Assembly (NCBI GenBank): GCA_023313575.1
Contig: JAJTTP010000004.1
Span: forward strand, 434,001 to 498,000
Source: Eutypella sp. D-1
Lineage: Eukaryota > Ascomycota > Sordariomycetes > Xylariales > Diatrypaceae
Direction of reading: 5' to 3'
DNA length: 64,000 nt
Shown here: positions 46,306 to 56,793 of the stretch, piece by piece
Numbering within the stretch: the first letter of the stretch is position 1
Layout of the letters: each line of letters starts with the position of its first letter
Made by a program: the position numbers and the translations under genes
Notes under the pieces: model-generated
What the model was told of the DNA's origin: nothing
What the model saw: only the letters and a program-made list of their open reading frames with translations
The model's database searches: none

Positions 46306-47192
46306 GACGGGATATAGTTACACACATCTTCTAGACATCACCTACATGCTCGCAGCGTTTTTCCTTTTCTTCATCTTCGAAAGAGCATATGACCACCTTT
46401 TACCGGGTTAGATTGTAGATCATCAATATCCCGCGTCATGCCCATATGTGATCTTCGCTGGATTGTGAGTGCAGTTTCTCCATGGAGTTGTGGCTTTGAG
46501 GCTTTTGGAGATGGTTTTAGACTAGTAACACCAACTATCTCTGGGATGTCCGAGAAGTGAGCCCCTATTCTTTACGTAAATTTAGAGAATCCATAGGTTC
46601 ATAGCCATGCTCGGACATTTTCGGCAAATGTCACATTCTAGTTGAGGCGTACCTGCCTCCGCTAAACTCCGACCAAGCGAGCTGCTGCATGTGCATTTGA
46701 GCCTCATAGGACTAGAATGGCTGTCGGGGTATATATAACATGATTGGTGCTTTAGGGATGTTAGGGTAACTAATTCTCGTGTAGCGTAGCTCTAGCACTA
46801 TGTGTTATATTTGGTGTATCTACTTGGTCTGATAATGTGCAATAATTATTAGTGATAATGCTTATTTCATTGATCGGCGATATCAGCCTCTCGATCGATC
46901 GTGTACCGAATACAGAATACCGCTCAAGGACAGTAAACCTTGAAGCCCCAACCTTGGCACCTCACGACTTTATTATCTTGACTGCTTTGTTTCACTGTCC
47001 CCACGACACTTCAAGACATGGCCCAATGATGGCTATATTATATAAGGTAACCCCTGAAGGAGCATAAAGCGATGTAAAATGGTTGGAATGGTTAACGTAA
47101 AGTATGATACTAATGAGGTAACCTTCGTAACATGAATATTAAAGTCCTCCCCCTGTGAGGGATATCTGACTTGTAGTTCTGGTTGCTTACCC
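46306..47192. other. Intergenic region, nothing recognised
   Basis: Lower-GC non-coding sequence; contains the distal promoter of the small secreted protein gene and the 3' flank of the relic at 47193-47640. Confidence 0.4.
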
Positions 47193-47640
47193 TTGGAGTC
47201 TTCAGAGTTCTCCTCTACTGTTTGGTGTGTTACACGGAAAATATCGTCACCGAACTCTTCCGTAGTCCTAACCAAGGGCCCTAATAACCAGAAAAGATCA
47301 CCAGCTAGGTCGCGGGGTCGAGCCTCCTCCACAGCCGCGTTGTTCATCAGAACGCCATCAGACAGGAAGTGCTTAAACGCCAAACCATTCGCGAGGTCGC
47401 TTATTCCGAAGGACACCTCCAGAGTCCAGGTCCACGTCATCATATGCCTGGCAACTCTCCCTCTTGTGTTGGTCAATGCTTTCCCAAATCCTGATGTATC
47501 TCTTCCACACTGCCGGGTAAGGACCTTATGGTGTCCTGGATACCTTTCGGCGATGGTTCCATTGTGCGGTTGAGAAGGTCGATGAGCAATTCCACCAAGA
47601 AGAGCATTTGGCAGTACAATCTCTGCGCACGGTTGATGAT
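47193..47640 (-). pseudogene. Relic of a NACHT/STAND (NLR-like) gene
   Basis: Consecutive pieces in different minus-strand frames match, in order, the region after the NACHT domain of fungal STAND proteins. These are IQDTIRSLPGSVEEIHQ (about 47560-47500), then after a one-base frame change IWESIDQHKRESCQAY (about 47500-47440), and further on LFWLLGPLVRTTEEFGDDIF with RVTHQTVEE (about 47310-47205), which resembles the conserved GPLV...VHQTVKE segment. Stops and frame changes separate the pieces, and no P-loop or effector domain survives nearby. In intact relatives this region links an ATPase switch to ankyrin or WD repeats and acts in heterokaryon incompatibility. A MITE lies about 210 bases upstream. 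Confidence 0.5.
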
Positions 47641-47851
47641 TTGTGAATATCATATCTTCAAGGGAGGCAGATCCATTCCCTTTCTAGATGTCGTGCTTCT
47701 CCATGGCGAGTGTAAAGCATCGGAGATCATCCTGGGCTTGGCGTTCTTGGTCCAAGTTTTTATGAAACGGGCCCTCTCATCTGACCCTTGGAAGGTTAGG
47801 CTTCTAAGTTAGCGAGAGGGAATTCAAGGAATGATGGCCCATCCTTTTCTA

Positions 47852-47970
47852 TAGGGCTTGGGATTGCCCACCCATCGACTTTTACCCAGGGACCCGGGGG
47901 CACCCGTGGGCTAAAGCTTTTTTGTTTGGGCACCCTTGGGTTACCCACGGGTGCCCGTTTCCTAGCTGTA
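47852..47970. mobile_element. hAT-like MITE, 119 bp, with near-perfect 8-bp target duplication
   Basis: Begins TAGGGCTTGGGA and ends CCTAGCTGTA, flanked by CTTTTCTA on the left (47844-47851) and CTTTCCTA on the right (47971-47978), a 7/8 match of the 8-bp duplication typical of hAT transposition. The interior consists of TACCC/GGGTA palindromic motifs. Its left arm matches the right arm (reverse complement) of the element at 52470-52640 through CCCACCCATCGA, and its right arm matches that element's left arm through CACCCGTGGGTAACCC or its complement. No coding capacity, so mobilisation needs a transposase elsewhere. Confidence 0.8.
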
Positions 47971-49947
47971 CTTTCCTAGATTCCCCTCGAAAGGTAATGT
48001 GAAGCTTGAGTAGCCCATTTCTTTCGCATTCAGTAGGCTCTATACAAGGAGCGTCGTAATACAGATGGCACTGATCATGTATTTTCTAAGTTCTAACAAA
48101 GAGAAGGGCTATCTAGAATGTCTACATATAGTAGGGAGCGGGGAAATATTAACCCCCGGCTCCATGTACGGGAGAGAGCCCCACAACCAATAGTAAGCTG
48201 CTCTCATTGGTTACGACAATTTTCTGTAATTAGCAATACGTCTCTCTGCCTGTATGTATAGCCTTTTGGCTAGACCTTCAGGTCACTCTGTAGGCCTTGC
48301 TATTGGCTTCCTGGTGGGTTATGAGAAGTAGGTGAATCGAAGATACGCAAACTAGTACGACGACGCGGAGTCTTAAAGATGACGTTGGGGGAGCCGGGAA
48401 AAAAGGTGTTACGGCTGCACCATACCGTTACACCATCGGGGCACAAAAGATTGGTAAATAATTGCAATTATGGCAATCATACTGGTGCTTACAACCATAT
48501 ACATATATATGTGACCCCTGGACATATAGTGGAGAGCCTATACGGTTGACCAATCCGTAACACAAGGCATACACATCTTTTAGATAATTGCCCGTGGGGT
48601 GATGGAGAACCGCAGTATAAGAATTGGTAATAGATGAAGCGGGTATAGTGATCATGGATATGGTGTTAAGTTGACGGTCCCAAAATTAGCTCTCGACATT
48701 TTATAACAATGTAAAGAGCCCATATTCAGATGTAAAGCTTAATACATCACCCTGATTTGTCCTGAAGATAATAACTGTACATGAGAAATGCGGTCACACG
48801 CAAGGGATTTCTATAAGTCGTAAACTTGGTTTCTAGTTCTTGTTTCCAATTGATGGGGTGAGATGATGACCCACTTATATGAATTGAAGCTGTGGGGCGC
48901 ACTACCCCTATTCGCCCCTATTTATCGCAACGTCAACCCCTGGAATAGCCTAGGCAGGAGTTAAAAGCAGTGCACCTGAAGATTACGTATGTTCAGCCGT
49001 TGCACTACCTTGTAGGTTGTTACATTAGGCATCCTCGTTTTAGGTTAGAGTAGTATGCATCGTCATACTGCGGATCTGCCGGTACGAAAGGCTGCGACAT
49101 GGTTTTTAACGAGAAATTTTGATGCAAACACTTTGTCGCAGTAGTCGAGTAAGAGAGGGGCAGGAGAACAGTTTAGCACCGAAGGTCAGATTGGGGTGCT
49201 AATACCAGGCATAGCAGACACGGCTTGTCACGGCGGTGTCAGCCTGACTGGGTGGTAGCACACACCATGATATTGCTGCTCGTAATAAATACCCTATATA
49301 CCTCCAGAAATACCCCCAGCTCGGCAAAACACCTATCGCGGCGATATTTGAAAGAATGAGTATCAATCGTCGAATCAGCAGCATCAATCATTCGCTCGAT
49401 GGCTAACCGTCCACCACCGTGTCTTGCCAAGAAGTCGAAGAAGTCGTATTGATGCAGGCTGCCGACACGCCTTCCGACCGTACCCGAAGGTTATGGATGA
49501 TCGTACCGCAGTTTTAGTCTCGTGTTCAGTAGTGAAATAGGCCAATTATATTTTATAATAATATGCAGGCTAACCAGCCATAGACCACGCCGGTCGAGAA
49601 GTACGTACTGATAATTATATTAATATTGCTTACTCTGCATCGCATGATTGGGGGAATAAAATTATTCTTAGCTACTTGTTGCGTCCGGCTAAATATAAGA
49701 TTCTGGGACCGCTTATCTTACTATGAGTGAAAGAGTCACCAATGACAATGTCTACCATAATCTAATAAGACGGTATGCATATCAAGTTATCAAGCAGGCT
49801 GGCAGCACAATGTGAATATATAGCAGATCAATATCCATTGTCCAAAGGATCGTTTCCGTGACATCTACAACAGGAAATTCGTAACAAATATCCTTAGAGA
49901 TCGTTCTATAATTTCAGTTCCCATTAAGTGCAAGATAAGACCACGAT
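47971..49947. other. Low-GC region with possible relic frames
   Basis: No intact gene. A minus-strand frame at about 49240-49470 (containing LHQYDFFDFLARHGGGRLAI and ERMIDAADSTIDTHSF) has protein-like character but no start, partner exon or recognised family; it may be a decayed gene fragment. A second frame at 48428-48655 is less convincing. Confidence 0.35.
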
Positions 49948-51524
49948 ATGGTCAAGATGACGAATATCGACTTACTGCTTGGGGACATTCCAGCCGCTCC
50001 CCCCCCCTCCAGGAGTGACACCCAACTTCATAGATCCGCCATCCATCGCTCCACTAGCTCGAATTACAATGTGTGTGACGATGGCATTTATGCTAGTATT
50101 TCTAGCCTTGCGCATCTATTCTCGAACGAGAGTAGCCCATGCCTTTGGCATGGACGATTGTAAGATTACACCTGCCTGGGACATATCGAAGGAATATGCT
50201 ATTAATGTTATGGCTGCCAGGGTGTTGCGTAATTTCGGCTGTCAGAACTCTGTGAATTGTAAATAATATATTATCCATATTAACTTCGTTTATCAGATCT
50301 CACTTATTGCTTATTTCGGGGTGGTATACCCAGGTATGGTCATATATCTCAAGATCTGAATTCTTTAACTATTATATCACTAACTACGATAGTCCTCGGT
50401 AATCCATTTGGTATTCATAAATGGGATATTCCAATTGCTAAGACCATCGATTTAATAAAGGTGACTCTTCGTCTTCGATATCTTCCTTCCCCATGGCATT
50501 TACACCAACTAATTAGTTAGGTGCCCTTGATCTTGTCATGTCTATACTACATAGGAGCATTATTCCTGAAATCAGCCCTCATCATTCTTTACATCCGCAT
50601 TTTTCGACCTTCAAAGAAAGTACAAGTCGTTCTCCAGTGCTCAATAGTACTCGTTGTTATCGCTTACGTTGTCGGTATTGTGGCTAGCGTGTCTACATGT
50701 GCCCCTGTCGTATCAAGAAACGAACACACGGAAATTAAGATAGAAGACATCAACACGTCAAATATAACCGACGGGATGGAGATTTTCCAACTAGACAACG
50801 GTTGCGTGACACCACTACTTACGATTGCTGGTGTAATAAGCATCTTTAGTGTTATCACGGATTTCTACGTGCTGATCGTGCCGATTGGCTTGATCCTTAG
50901 CACTCGACTCCCACCACAGCGGAAACTTGGCATATGTGCCATCTTTCTCACAGGACTATTGTGAGTAAATCCAGCCAATTTTATGCAAGCCTAAGTGTAA
51001 TTTATAATAGTAAACACAGAGCCTGCGCGTGTTCTATGGCCGTTACTATTTACCGCTTCAACTACCTCAAATCAACGGACCCCATTTGGCTAGCTTCTGG
51101 GATCCTAGCATCGGCGTAAGTTCCCCTTATGACACCAGTAGAATATTTGAAGGGATAATAGCTGACTCCGAGGGTCATATCATGTAGAGGTGCCGAGTTA
51201 AATATTGGCGTAGCTTGTAGTTGCATGCCAGTATCGTTTGCGGTCCTACAAAGATTGGGACAGAAGAAAACGTGGGACCGCGTTATCAAAGCGGTCACTA
51301 GAAAAATGCCAAGATCTGTGGCCATCCAACCCTCATACGTGAACCAGGGAATGAGTGATGTTCCAGAAGAACTCCTACCCAAAATCCCTGAACCTACCAT
51401 TTCAGGACTACGGTCATATATACGAATAGCCTTCCGTTCGCAGCATGGGCCGACTGAACTGTCTACATATAATGAACTTGCATCGACAGATGAGCAATAC
51501 CATTCGTATTTACAAAGATCATGA
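49948..51524 (+). pseudogene. Rhodopsin-domain (PTH11/SAT4-like) membrane protein, frameshifted in exon 1
   Basis: Member of the large fungal family of seven-helix rhodopsin-fold proteins. Likely exons: 49948-50159, 50221-50240, 50297-50333, 50393-50460, 50521-50960, 51020-51115 and 51188-51524. The last three join cleanly (YIGALFLKSALIILYIRIF, AIFLTGLLACACSMAVTIYR, AGAELNIGVACSCMP). Family hallmarks are PPGVTPNFIDPPS, LALRIYSRTRVAHAFGMDDW and FGIHKWDIPIAKTI. The ATG at 49948 is in one frame and the family sequence from PPGV onwards in another; they meet in a run of nine C (49999-50007), where eight or eleven C would restore one frame. It could therefore be a real frameshift or a homopolymer sequencing error. 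The first small exons are the least certain. Confidence 0.65.
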
Positions 51525-52469
51525 AGCCCGAATGCCGTATTTCACAGGTATTCATCGGCCCTTCTAGGCAGGATAAGCTCTTGACGTCATGTTGAAAGTG
51601 GGATATGAAAGCAATCGCCGGCGGGTTGACCCAGAGGAGTCGGTCGAGACTACGGGCATTTACCGGGATTTGTGGGAGCGGAAGCCGCTGGGGAAAGATC
51701 AGCTAGATCAGCGGCTTAAAGACGTGATGGACAGGATAGATTTTTCCGACCGATGAAGATTTAAAGCAGGCACAGCAACGTGCTGCAATTAGGAGGGAAA
51801 GACTTCAGCAGCTTGAAGAATGAAAGTTTTGTCACCAGCTCAATGCTCTCGCCCACCGTAGATAACTCATTTTGGAGACATCAGACTCTTCAGTCCTTGA
51901 CCATCATGTTCTAGGCCTCGAATTTCATCCCAGTGACACTCATGGCTGGGTGGCACCGCGCTGAACCGATTCATACCTCACCAGTGTCCGCCCCATCATG
52001 GATACCCTCCAGGATCCGATTCACGAAGACCCGAACTTTCTGTCGTGCCATCGCCAGAAACGGCAGGGCAAACTCGATTTCTCTGTACGGGATGCGGTTA
52101 GTCTCGCCGCGACTCTGGCGGCGCCTGGGACATGCCTGGGCCTACGGCCACGATAGCAGAACCGACCCGCTATGTCAAATAATGCATAAGTTGGTCACCG
52201 CAACGCTTCTCCCACAGGACTTCGTAACCGGACTCCCCTAGTTTCTAGTTACATCGCGCCATCACGCGCTCGATGCTTCAGTCCTCACAAGGAAAGCTAC
52301 CGGATACGTTGCAAGCACAGGAGTAGGTATGTATATGGATGTAGCTTGGGGCTAGACCTGCCTTGTCGCCCCAACGCCATCCTCGTGCACCTCGTGTCAC
52401 AGCGCATCGCACCCCCCCCCCCCCCCCCACCACACGGCACGGTCATTACTGCTAACATTCTCGGGAAGA
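51525..52469. other. Intergenic region with a frameshifted relic frame
   Basis: A frame from the ATG at 51589 encodes GIYRDLWERKPLGKDQLDQR and ends at a TGA (51754-51756). In another frame the sequence carries on as DEDLKQAQQRAAIRRERLQQ to a TGA at 51821-51823, so a frame slip near the T-run at about 51740 is likely. The charged, coiled-coil-like family is not recognised. A run of 17 C is at 52412-52428. Confidence 0.35.
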
Positions 52470-52640
52470 TAAGGCTAGGGAACGGGTACCCGTGGGTAAC
52501 CCATCATTACCCGGCGTTTTTAATGGGTAACTAGCGGGTACCCATTCCCTAAAAGTTTTACCCATGGGTACCCGGTGGGTTATTTAACATACCCATGGGT
52601 CGGTGGGTAAAAATCGATGGGTGGGTATTCCCTAGCCTTA
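52470..52640. mobile_element. hAT-like MITE, 171 bp, with perfect TIRs and perfect 8-bp target duplication
   Basis: Terminal inverted repeats of 13 bp are perfect: TAAGGCTAGGGAA at the left (52470-52482) and its exact complement at the right (52628-52640). CGGGAAGA directly abuts both ends (52462-52469 and 52641-52648), an exact 8-bp target-site duplication. The inside is packed with TACCC/GGGTA and ACCCATGGGT palindromes. No coding capacity. The 8-bp duplication and the TAnGGC/GGGTA-rich ends fit non-autonomous hAT elements. Perfect ends suggest a recent insertion. Confidence 0.92.
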
Positions 52641-54137
52641 CGGGAAGATAGGAAAACAGTGGAGCATTCGTATCAGTAAGGGGGAGCGAGGTTGGGGCGA
52701 CGACAGGCCATCTATTGCTGCCTGAATGATACTGTAACCCCCGCATACTCACCGAACGCAAGCCGTGAATAATGACACCACAACTTGGGGGGCAATCAAT
52801 ATCTCTCGATGTATGTATGAACTGCTTCAATGGTATTTAAGACCGAGTGCCTTTCATCTTCTCCGTAATATAAATACCGACGGCTTTTCGAGGCTGAGGC
52901 CCTAGGTGCACGATCGCCTCATGCCCTCCCTTAGTGGCCTTAGGCTTTGTACCACTCGCGGGAACCATCCTTGTTTACATGATACCATGTCTTGCGGCGA
53001 CGACTTCAGGTCCAGTACTCGTCTGTGGCAGCAATCGGCTGCTCCTCGGTTGGCGAATCAATCGTGAAGCCCGCCGGGGGTTTTGTGGCCGCGTTAGACA
53101 GCAGAAATGTCTGACCTTGGGCTATCGTCACGGGAGACGCGATTTCTTGGGGCGTTGAAGGGCGGGTTTGGGATGTTGAAAGACGACGATGAGGCTGTAG
53201 CAGCGGCTTTGCTTTTGGCAATCCAGAGCGACAGTTATGCTCGTTCAGTCTAGGATGACTTTGCTGATTAGCAAAGAATTGGTTGCATGTACATTACATT
53301 ACAGTTTTGCGAGGAGTGAAAGTCAGGAGTGAAAGTTAGGAGTGAAAGTTAGGACGGAGGCGAAGCTGCTCAAATAATGCTCGGATCCGGGGGTGGGGCA
53401 TACGACTTCGGCACGGCGACGGGAAGGAAAATGCCGAGACCAGCTAGCCTTCAAAAGGGAACTAGCTTCGAAAACAGTCTCCACCCAAAGTACCCTGAAT
53501 TACCTACCTAGGTAGGTGGACGACCTCGCCCATTCCCTTTATGGTTTTGGCAGCCGTCACGTTCGTCTGGCCTCAACAGCGCCTCGTAATTCTGGACCGA
53601 CATGTCCATTCAATGTGACTTGTTCTGCGACGCCACAGTCCACGTGGCGTGGGAAGCAAGCGAGGCAGAAAGAATCTCTCGCGAATGATTGGCATTAGCG
53701 TGAGGCCGATTGAGTCCAGGCTGCTATCCTTCCGCCGTGGATTCGTGGCGGGGATGGGTGGACGTACGGTACGGGCTGCTCCGCGATCCATCGGGCATCA
53801 GACTTCTGCAGTCACCATTGTCTACGGTATGATGTCATCACGGGCGGAGTGCCGGGTCTCGAAATCGGCTTGGCAAGCTCTGTTCCGACGAGACGGGACG
53901 GCCCGGTTGAGGAGTGTCGGCGTGGTTGGAGGCGGTGAGGATGGAGACGTGTGCGTCACCTTATCCGGCCTCCCACGGCTGAGGTGCTGAGATGCTGACT
54001 TGCTGACGAGGGGGAGAGCCCTATGGGGCCGAGTTTTGCAGATAGGATGCATTGTGCTAGGCTGGCAACGTTGCCCACAGGCACTATAGCTTACTATAAA
54101 GTCAGGGAAAAGTCGCTTCGTCATTTTAACATCTCAA
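52641..54137. other. Intergenic region, no gene supported
   Basis: Contains a 13-bp tandem repeat (53312-53350) and a 16-bp ACCTACCTAGGTAGGT palindrome (53502-53517). Several 60-110 codon frames lack coding character. Confidence 0.4.
53312..53350 (+). repeat. Three tandem copies of a 13-bp unit
   Basis: Unit AGGAGTGAAAGTY, three head-to-tail copies with one base difference. Confidence 0.9.
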
Positions 54138-54446
54138 CTAGCTTCGCATACACGCCTCGAATTCCCTAACACGCCTATGGCTTATCGTCGACCCTTTCTC
54201 CCACGAATGTTCGGTGCTAGGACAACCTTTCCATCTTACAAGATACTCTACCTTGCCCTGGCGCATTCGCTTATCGAGCAACCCCACGCCTTCGTGGTTG
54301 CCTCCTTGTTCCACATAGACGGCGTCAAACTCATCCACCATCTCGGCCTTTCTCTTCTTGGCCGTACCGGGAGCCTCGTCAGTCTCGTCAGCACAGGACT
54401 TGCGCTTCTTCAGAGCCTCAGGCATGTTAGCGCGCTCTATGGACAT
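54138..54446 (-). other. Chromodomain segment at the 3' end of the DUF3435 relic
   Basis: This 102-codon open frame has a basic, nuclear-signal-like stretch (KKRKSCADETDEAPGTAKKR) followed by a chromodomain core: LLDKRMRQGKVEYLVRWKG, STEHSWE and the C-terminal helix RRVREFEACMRS. The cage Trp of the VRWKG motif is present, but the usual Tyr of KGYP is Cys. Read alone it would be a free-standing small chromodomain protein starting at 54446. Its start, however, directly follows the DVH end of the DUF3435 zinc-finger tail in the next frame, and intact relatives have an IER-like continuation there, so it is better read as the tail of that protein. Confidence 0.7.
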
Positions 54447-56143
54447 CTCAAAAATGGTGCCACAAATCCCTCCCCGAATGGAACGTCATAGGACATAACA
54501 GAGGGCACGAGATGGAGCTTGGTGACTTGACGCCTCTGACGTAGTCTGGAACGCAGCGTGAGGTATGTCGCCGCCAAGCTGATCGATCCATAAATCGCTG
54601 TAGTCGCTCATGCGCCGGCAGGCCTTCATTAGCAAGGTGAACCGGACAGTATCCGGCACAAGCAACGGCATGCCGGAAGATGACGGGATCACATCGTGAA
54701 GGCGCAGTTCCGTCATCGATGTGATCCTGACAGTGTAGCTTCCAGCCCTCCTCGCTTACTACCCACTGGCTGCAGAGGAAGCAGAACTAGGCGTATCCAT
54801 ATGTTGTCTTGAGGGAAGGTTCACGGCCATTAAACACGTGCCTCCATCTGAGCGGATAGGGGATACTAGAATAAGTTCGAGATTTCGTCAGTTCTTACTT
54901 CACCAGTCTATAGGAGTGGTCGATCCCTCACCTTTCCATCTCTATACCGCAGCCAGGTGTTGGGCAGGCGCCATCTACCGGCCGTAGCACGTCCTGGTAC
55001 GCCACCCGGCAGTCGCCCGTGCGCAGAGCAATAAGGTCCTTCATGACGGAGATCCCTTCTGGACTCCGCAGCGGGACTCTCAGGCACAGATTCCGCGCGA
55101 GGCGATCGCGTTCGGGCATCATGTGGCGGATGCGGTCGAAGTGAGTCCTACGCCAGTCGCTTTAGTGATGGGCCTCTCACTGGATCTTAGGCACTCGCTT
55201 CTGGCTCTGACGTAATTTCTCCTGTTCCTCACGTCTAAGCCTCGCTCTGTACTCCTAGAGCTTTGCCCGTTCACCTTTAAGTCGGTCAAGAGCTACATCG
55301 TCGGTAGTTGTCCTGACCTGAAGGGTGATATCTTCGATCTGCCGAGTCAATGCGACATATTCATCTCGGCTCTTTAGTTCATCTTGTAATTTGGACGGCA
55401 CCAATTGCTGAAGATCCGGGTTTCTCTTCATCGTAGCGGTACGGAAGTCTTCCGTGAGGTCATTTCGGGGTTGCAGTCTAAGATAGCAGGCTACGCCGTC
55501 AATGGTGGTCAGGGCATGTAGGTAATGGCCCACAAACGTCTTGATGTTCCTCTGCGCGGCGAGTTTCGCCCCCTGGCCTGTCGACGCACCACTATCTATC
55601 CGTGCTGTCAGCTAGGTCACTCGTTCGCCAGGGGCCCCGGAATATCTTACCGTTAGCTTTAAGGAGAATTTCGCGGCGTATGGCATGTATTGCGAGGCCG
55701 AGGAGGAATCCAGCCCTTTTCGCCCATTTCGATAACTGGCTGCTCTACGCTTTGTCGTTTTTGACCTTGGGTTTGGAACCGCTTGTGGGCCATTCCGGAA
55801 ATGCGGGCATGTCTAGCATGTCATCCGCCCATTCCAGGAAGGAGAAACTCTCGCCTTTCTCCGGAACGGCGCTGAGGACGTCCTCGATGGTCTTGTAACC
55901 GCGAAGCGCCCCAGATGAGACGATGTTGACAAGCCAGTGGACCATGGGCTGTGCATAGAGTGGAGGTGGCAGCCCATCTGGGCCCATCAGCTTCTCCGCC
56001 AGCGGGTGCTCGGGTCTACATGTCTTATGAGTGTCATGCAATGGGAAGTAGGCCACGTAGCTTACTGGTTTTAATCCAGGCCCTTACATATCTTCCTCTT
56101 AAAGTCCAGCTTGATATCTGGCTCTCCGTCTTTCCATCCAACA
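54138..56143 (-). pseudogene. Decayed DUF3435 (FluG-domain) recombinase-like gene continuing into a C-terminal chromodomain
   Basis: One minus-strand frame from about 56056 to 54448 reads as a DUF3435 protein. In order: AYFPLHDTHKTCRPEHPLA; KRAGFLLGLAIHAIRREILL (a conserved Arg pair as in tyrosine-recombinase-like proteins); a 55-bp intron (55650-55596); FVGHYLHALTTIDGVACYL; LTEDFRTATMKRNPDLQQL; RRTHFDRIRHMMPERDRLAR; VPLRSPEGISVMKDLIALR; a 66-bp intron (about 54929-54864) with CTGAC branch; then Cys/His-rich segments (FCFLCSQW, WKLHCQDHID, CPVHLANEGLP, RDLWHHF). Six stops break it: TAG 55745, TAG 55255, TGA 55177, TAA 55162, TAG 54787 and TGA 54448. There is a frame change near 56060 and another at about 54440. 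After the latter, the next frame continues as IERANMPEALKKRKS into a basic linker and the chromodomain. The element-like ends of a larger transposon were not found. Confidence 0.8.
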
Positions 56144-56402
56144 AGTCAGATGAGATCCTGCTCGCAGGTTAGCCCCAAGTGTCTGTCTCCTCTTTCCGTC
56201 TGGTCCGCCCTCACCTCATACTTCGTTCCGCAGACCTTCTGCGGAGGTGAAACAGTGGTTGTTCAGCGGATTAGTCGCGTCCACGCGTTTAGTTCTTGCT
56301 GTAATATATGGATTTCTCTTCATAATATTATCATAATATATTAGAAAAGGTGCTATCATGATCTATAGGCCTTACTAACTAGCATTACGTACATATATAA
56401 AA

Positions 56403-56542
56403 TTTTACCCATGGGTAAGCATGGGTAAAAAAAAAAGAAACTACGGCAACCCATGGATAAAAAATGGGTAATTACCCACTAAAACCCATGGGAGTGGATG
56501 GGTAAAAGAAAATCCGTGGGTGGGTGGGTAATTCAAGGCATA
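56403..56542. mobile_element. Degenerate relative of the hAT-like MITE family
   Basis: Same ACCCATGGGTA/GGGTAAAA motif composition as the copies at 47852 and 52470, and a right end (GTGGGTGGGTAATTCAAGGC then ATA) that resembles theirs with substitutions. The left end is blurred and no matching 8-bp duplication was found. It lies just upstream of the DUF3435 relic. Confidence 0.5.
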
Positions 56543-56793
56543 CAGCAGGGCCCCTGCTGTCTTCGAGGCGCAACCTTCCCCCATCTCATACCTGCCATTC
56601 GCGAAGGAAGTATGGCAACGGCTTACGGGGGAGTTCCATGTGCATCGAGAGATCACACGTACCATATCTAGAAGTGTTTCTTGTTTTTCGCCGTTGAGAA
56701 CGGGTGATCAATCTCATGGCTTGAACATATGCAGGTACAACCTAGTCCCTCAAATGACTTCGGCTGACATTCCTTCAAGCGTTCACCGCTCGG

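Noticed and set aside
53516..53990. Short overlapping frames between the MITE and the DUF3435 relic
   Set aside because: No codon structure, no conserved motif, frames on both strands equally open.
54138..54446. Free-standing small chromodomain gene
   Set aside because: The frame lacks a start context of its own and abuts the DUF3435 tail exactly where homologous sequence continues; listed instead as its C-terminal segment, although the alternative is not excluded.
54138..56143. Interpretation as a Starship captain gene with cargo
   Set aside because: DUF3435 is the captain family, but this copy is broken, belongs to the FluG-like type with a Cys/His tail, and no element boundaries or target-site pattern were found.
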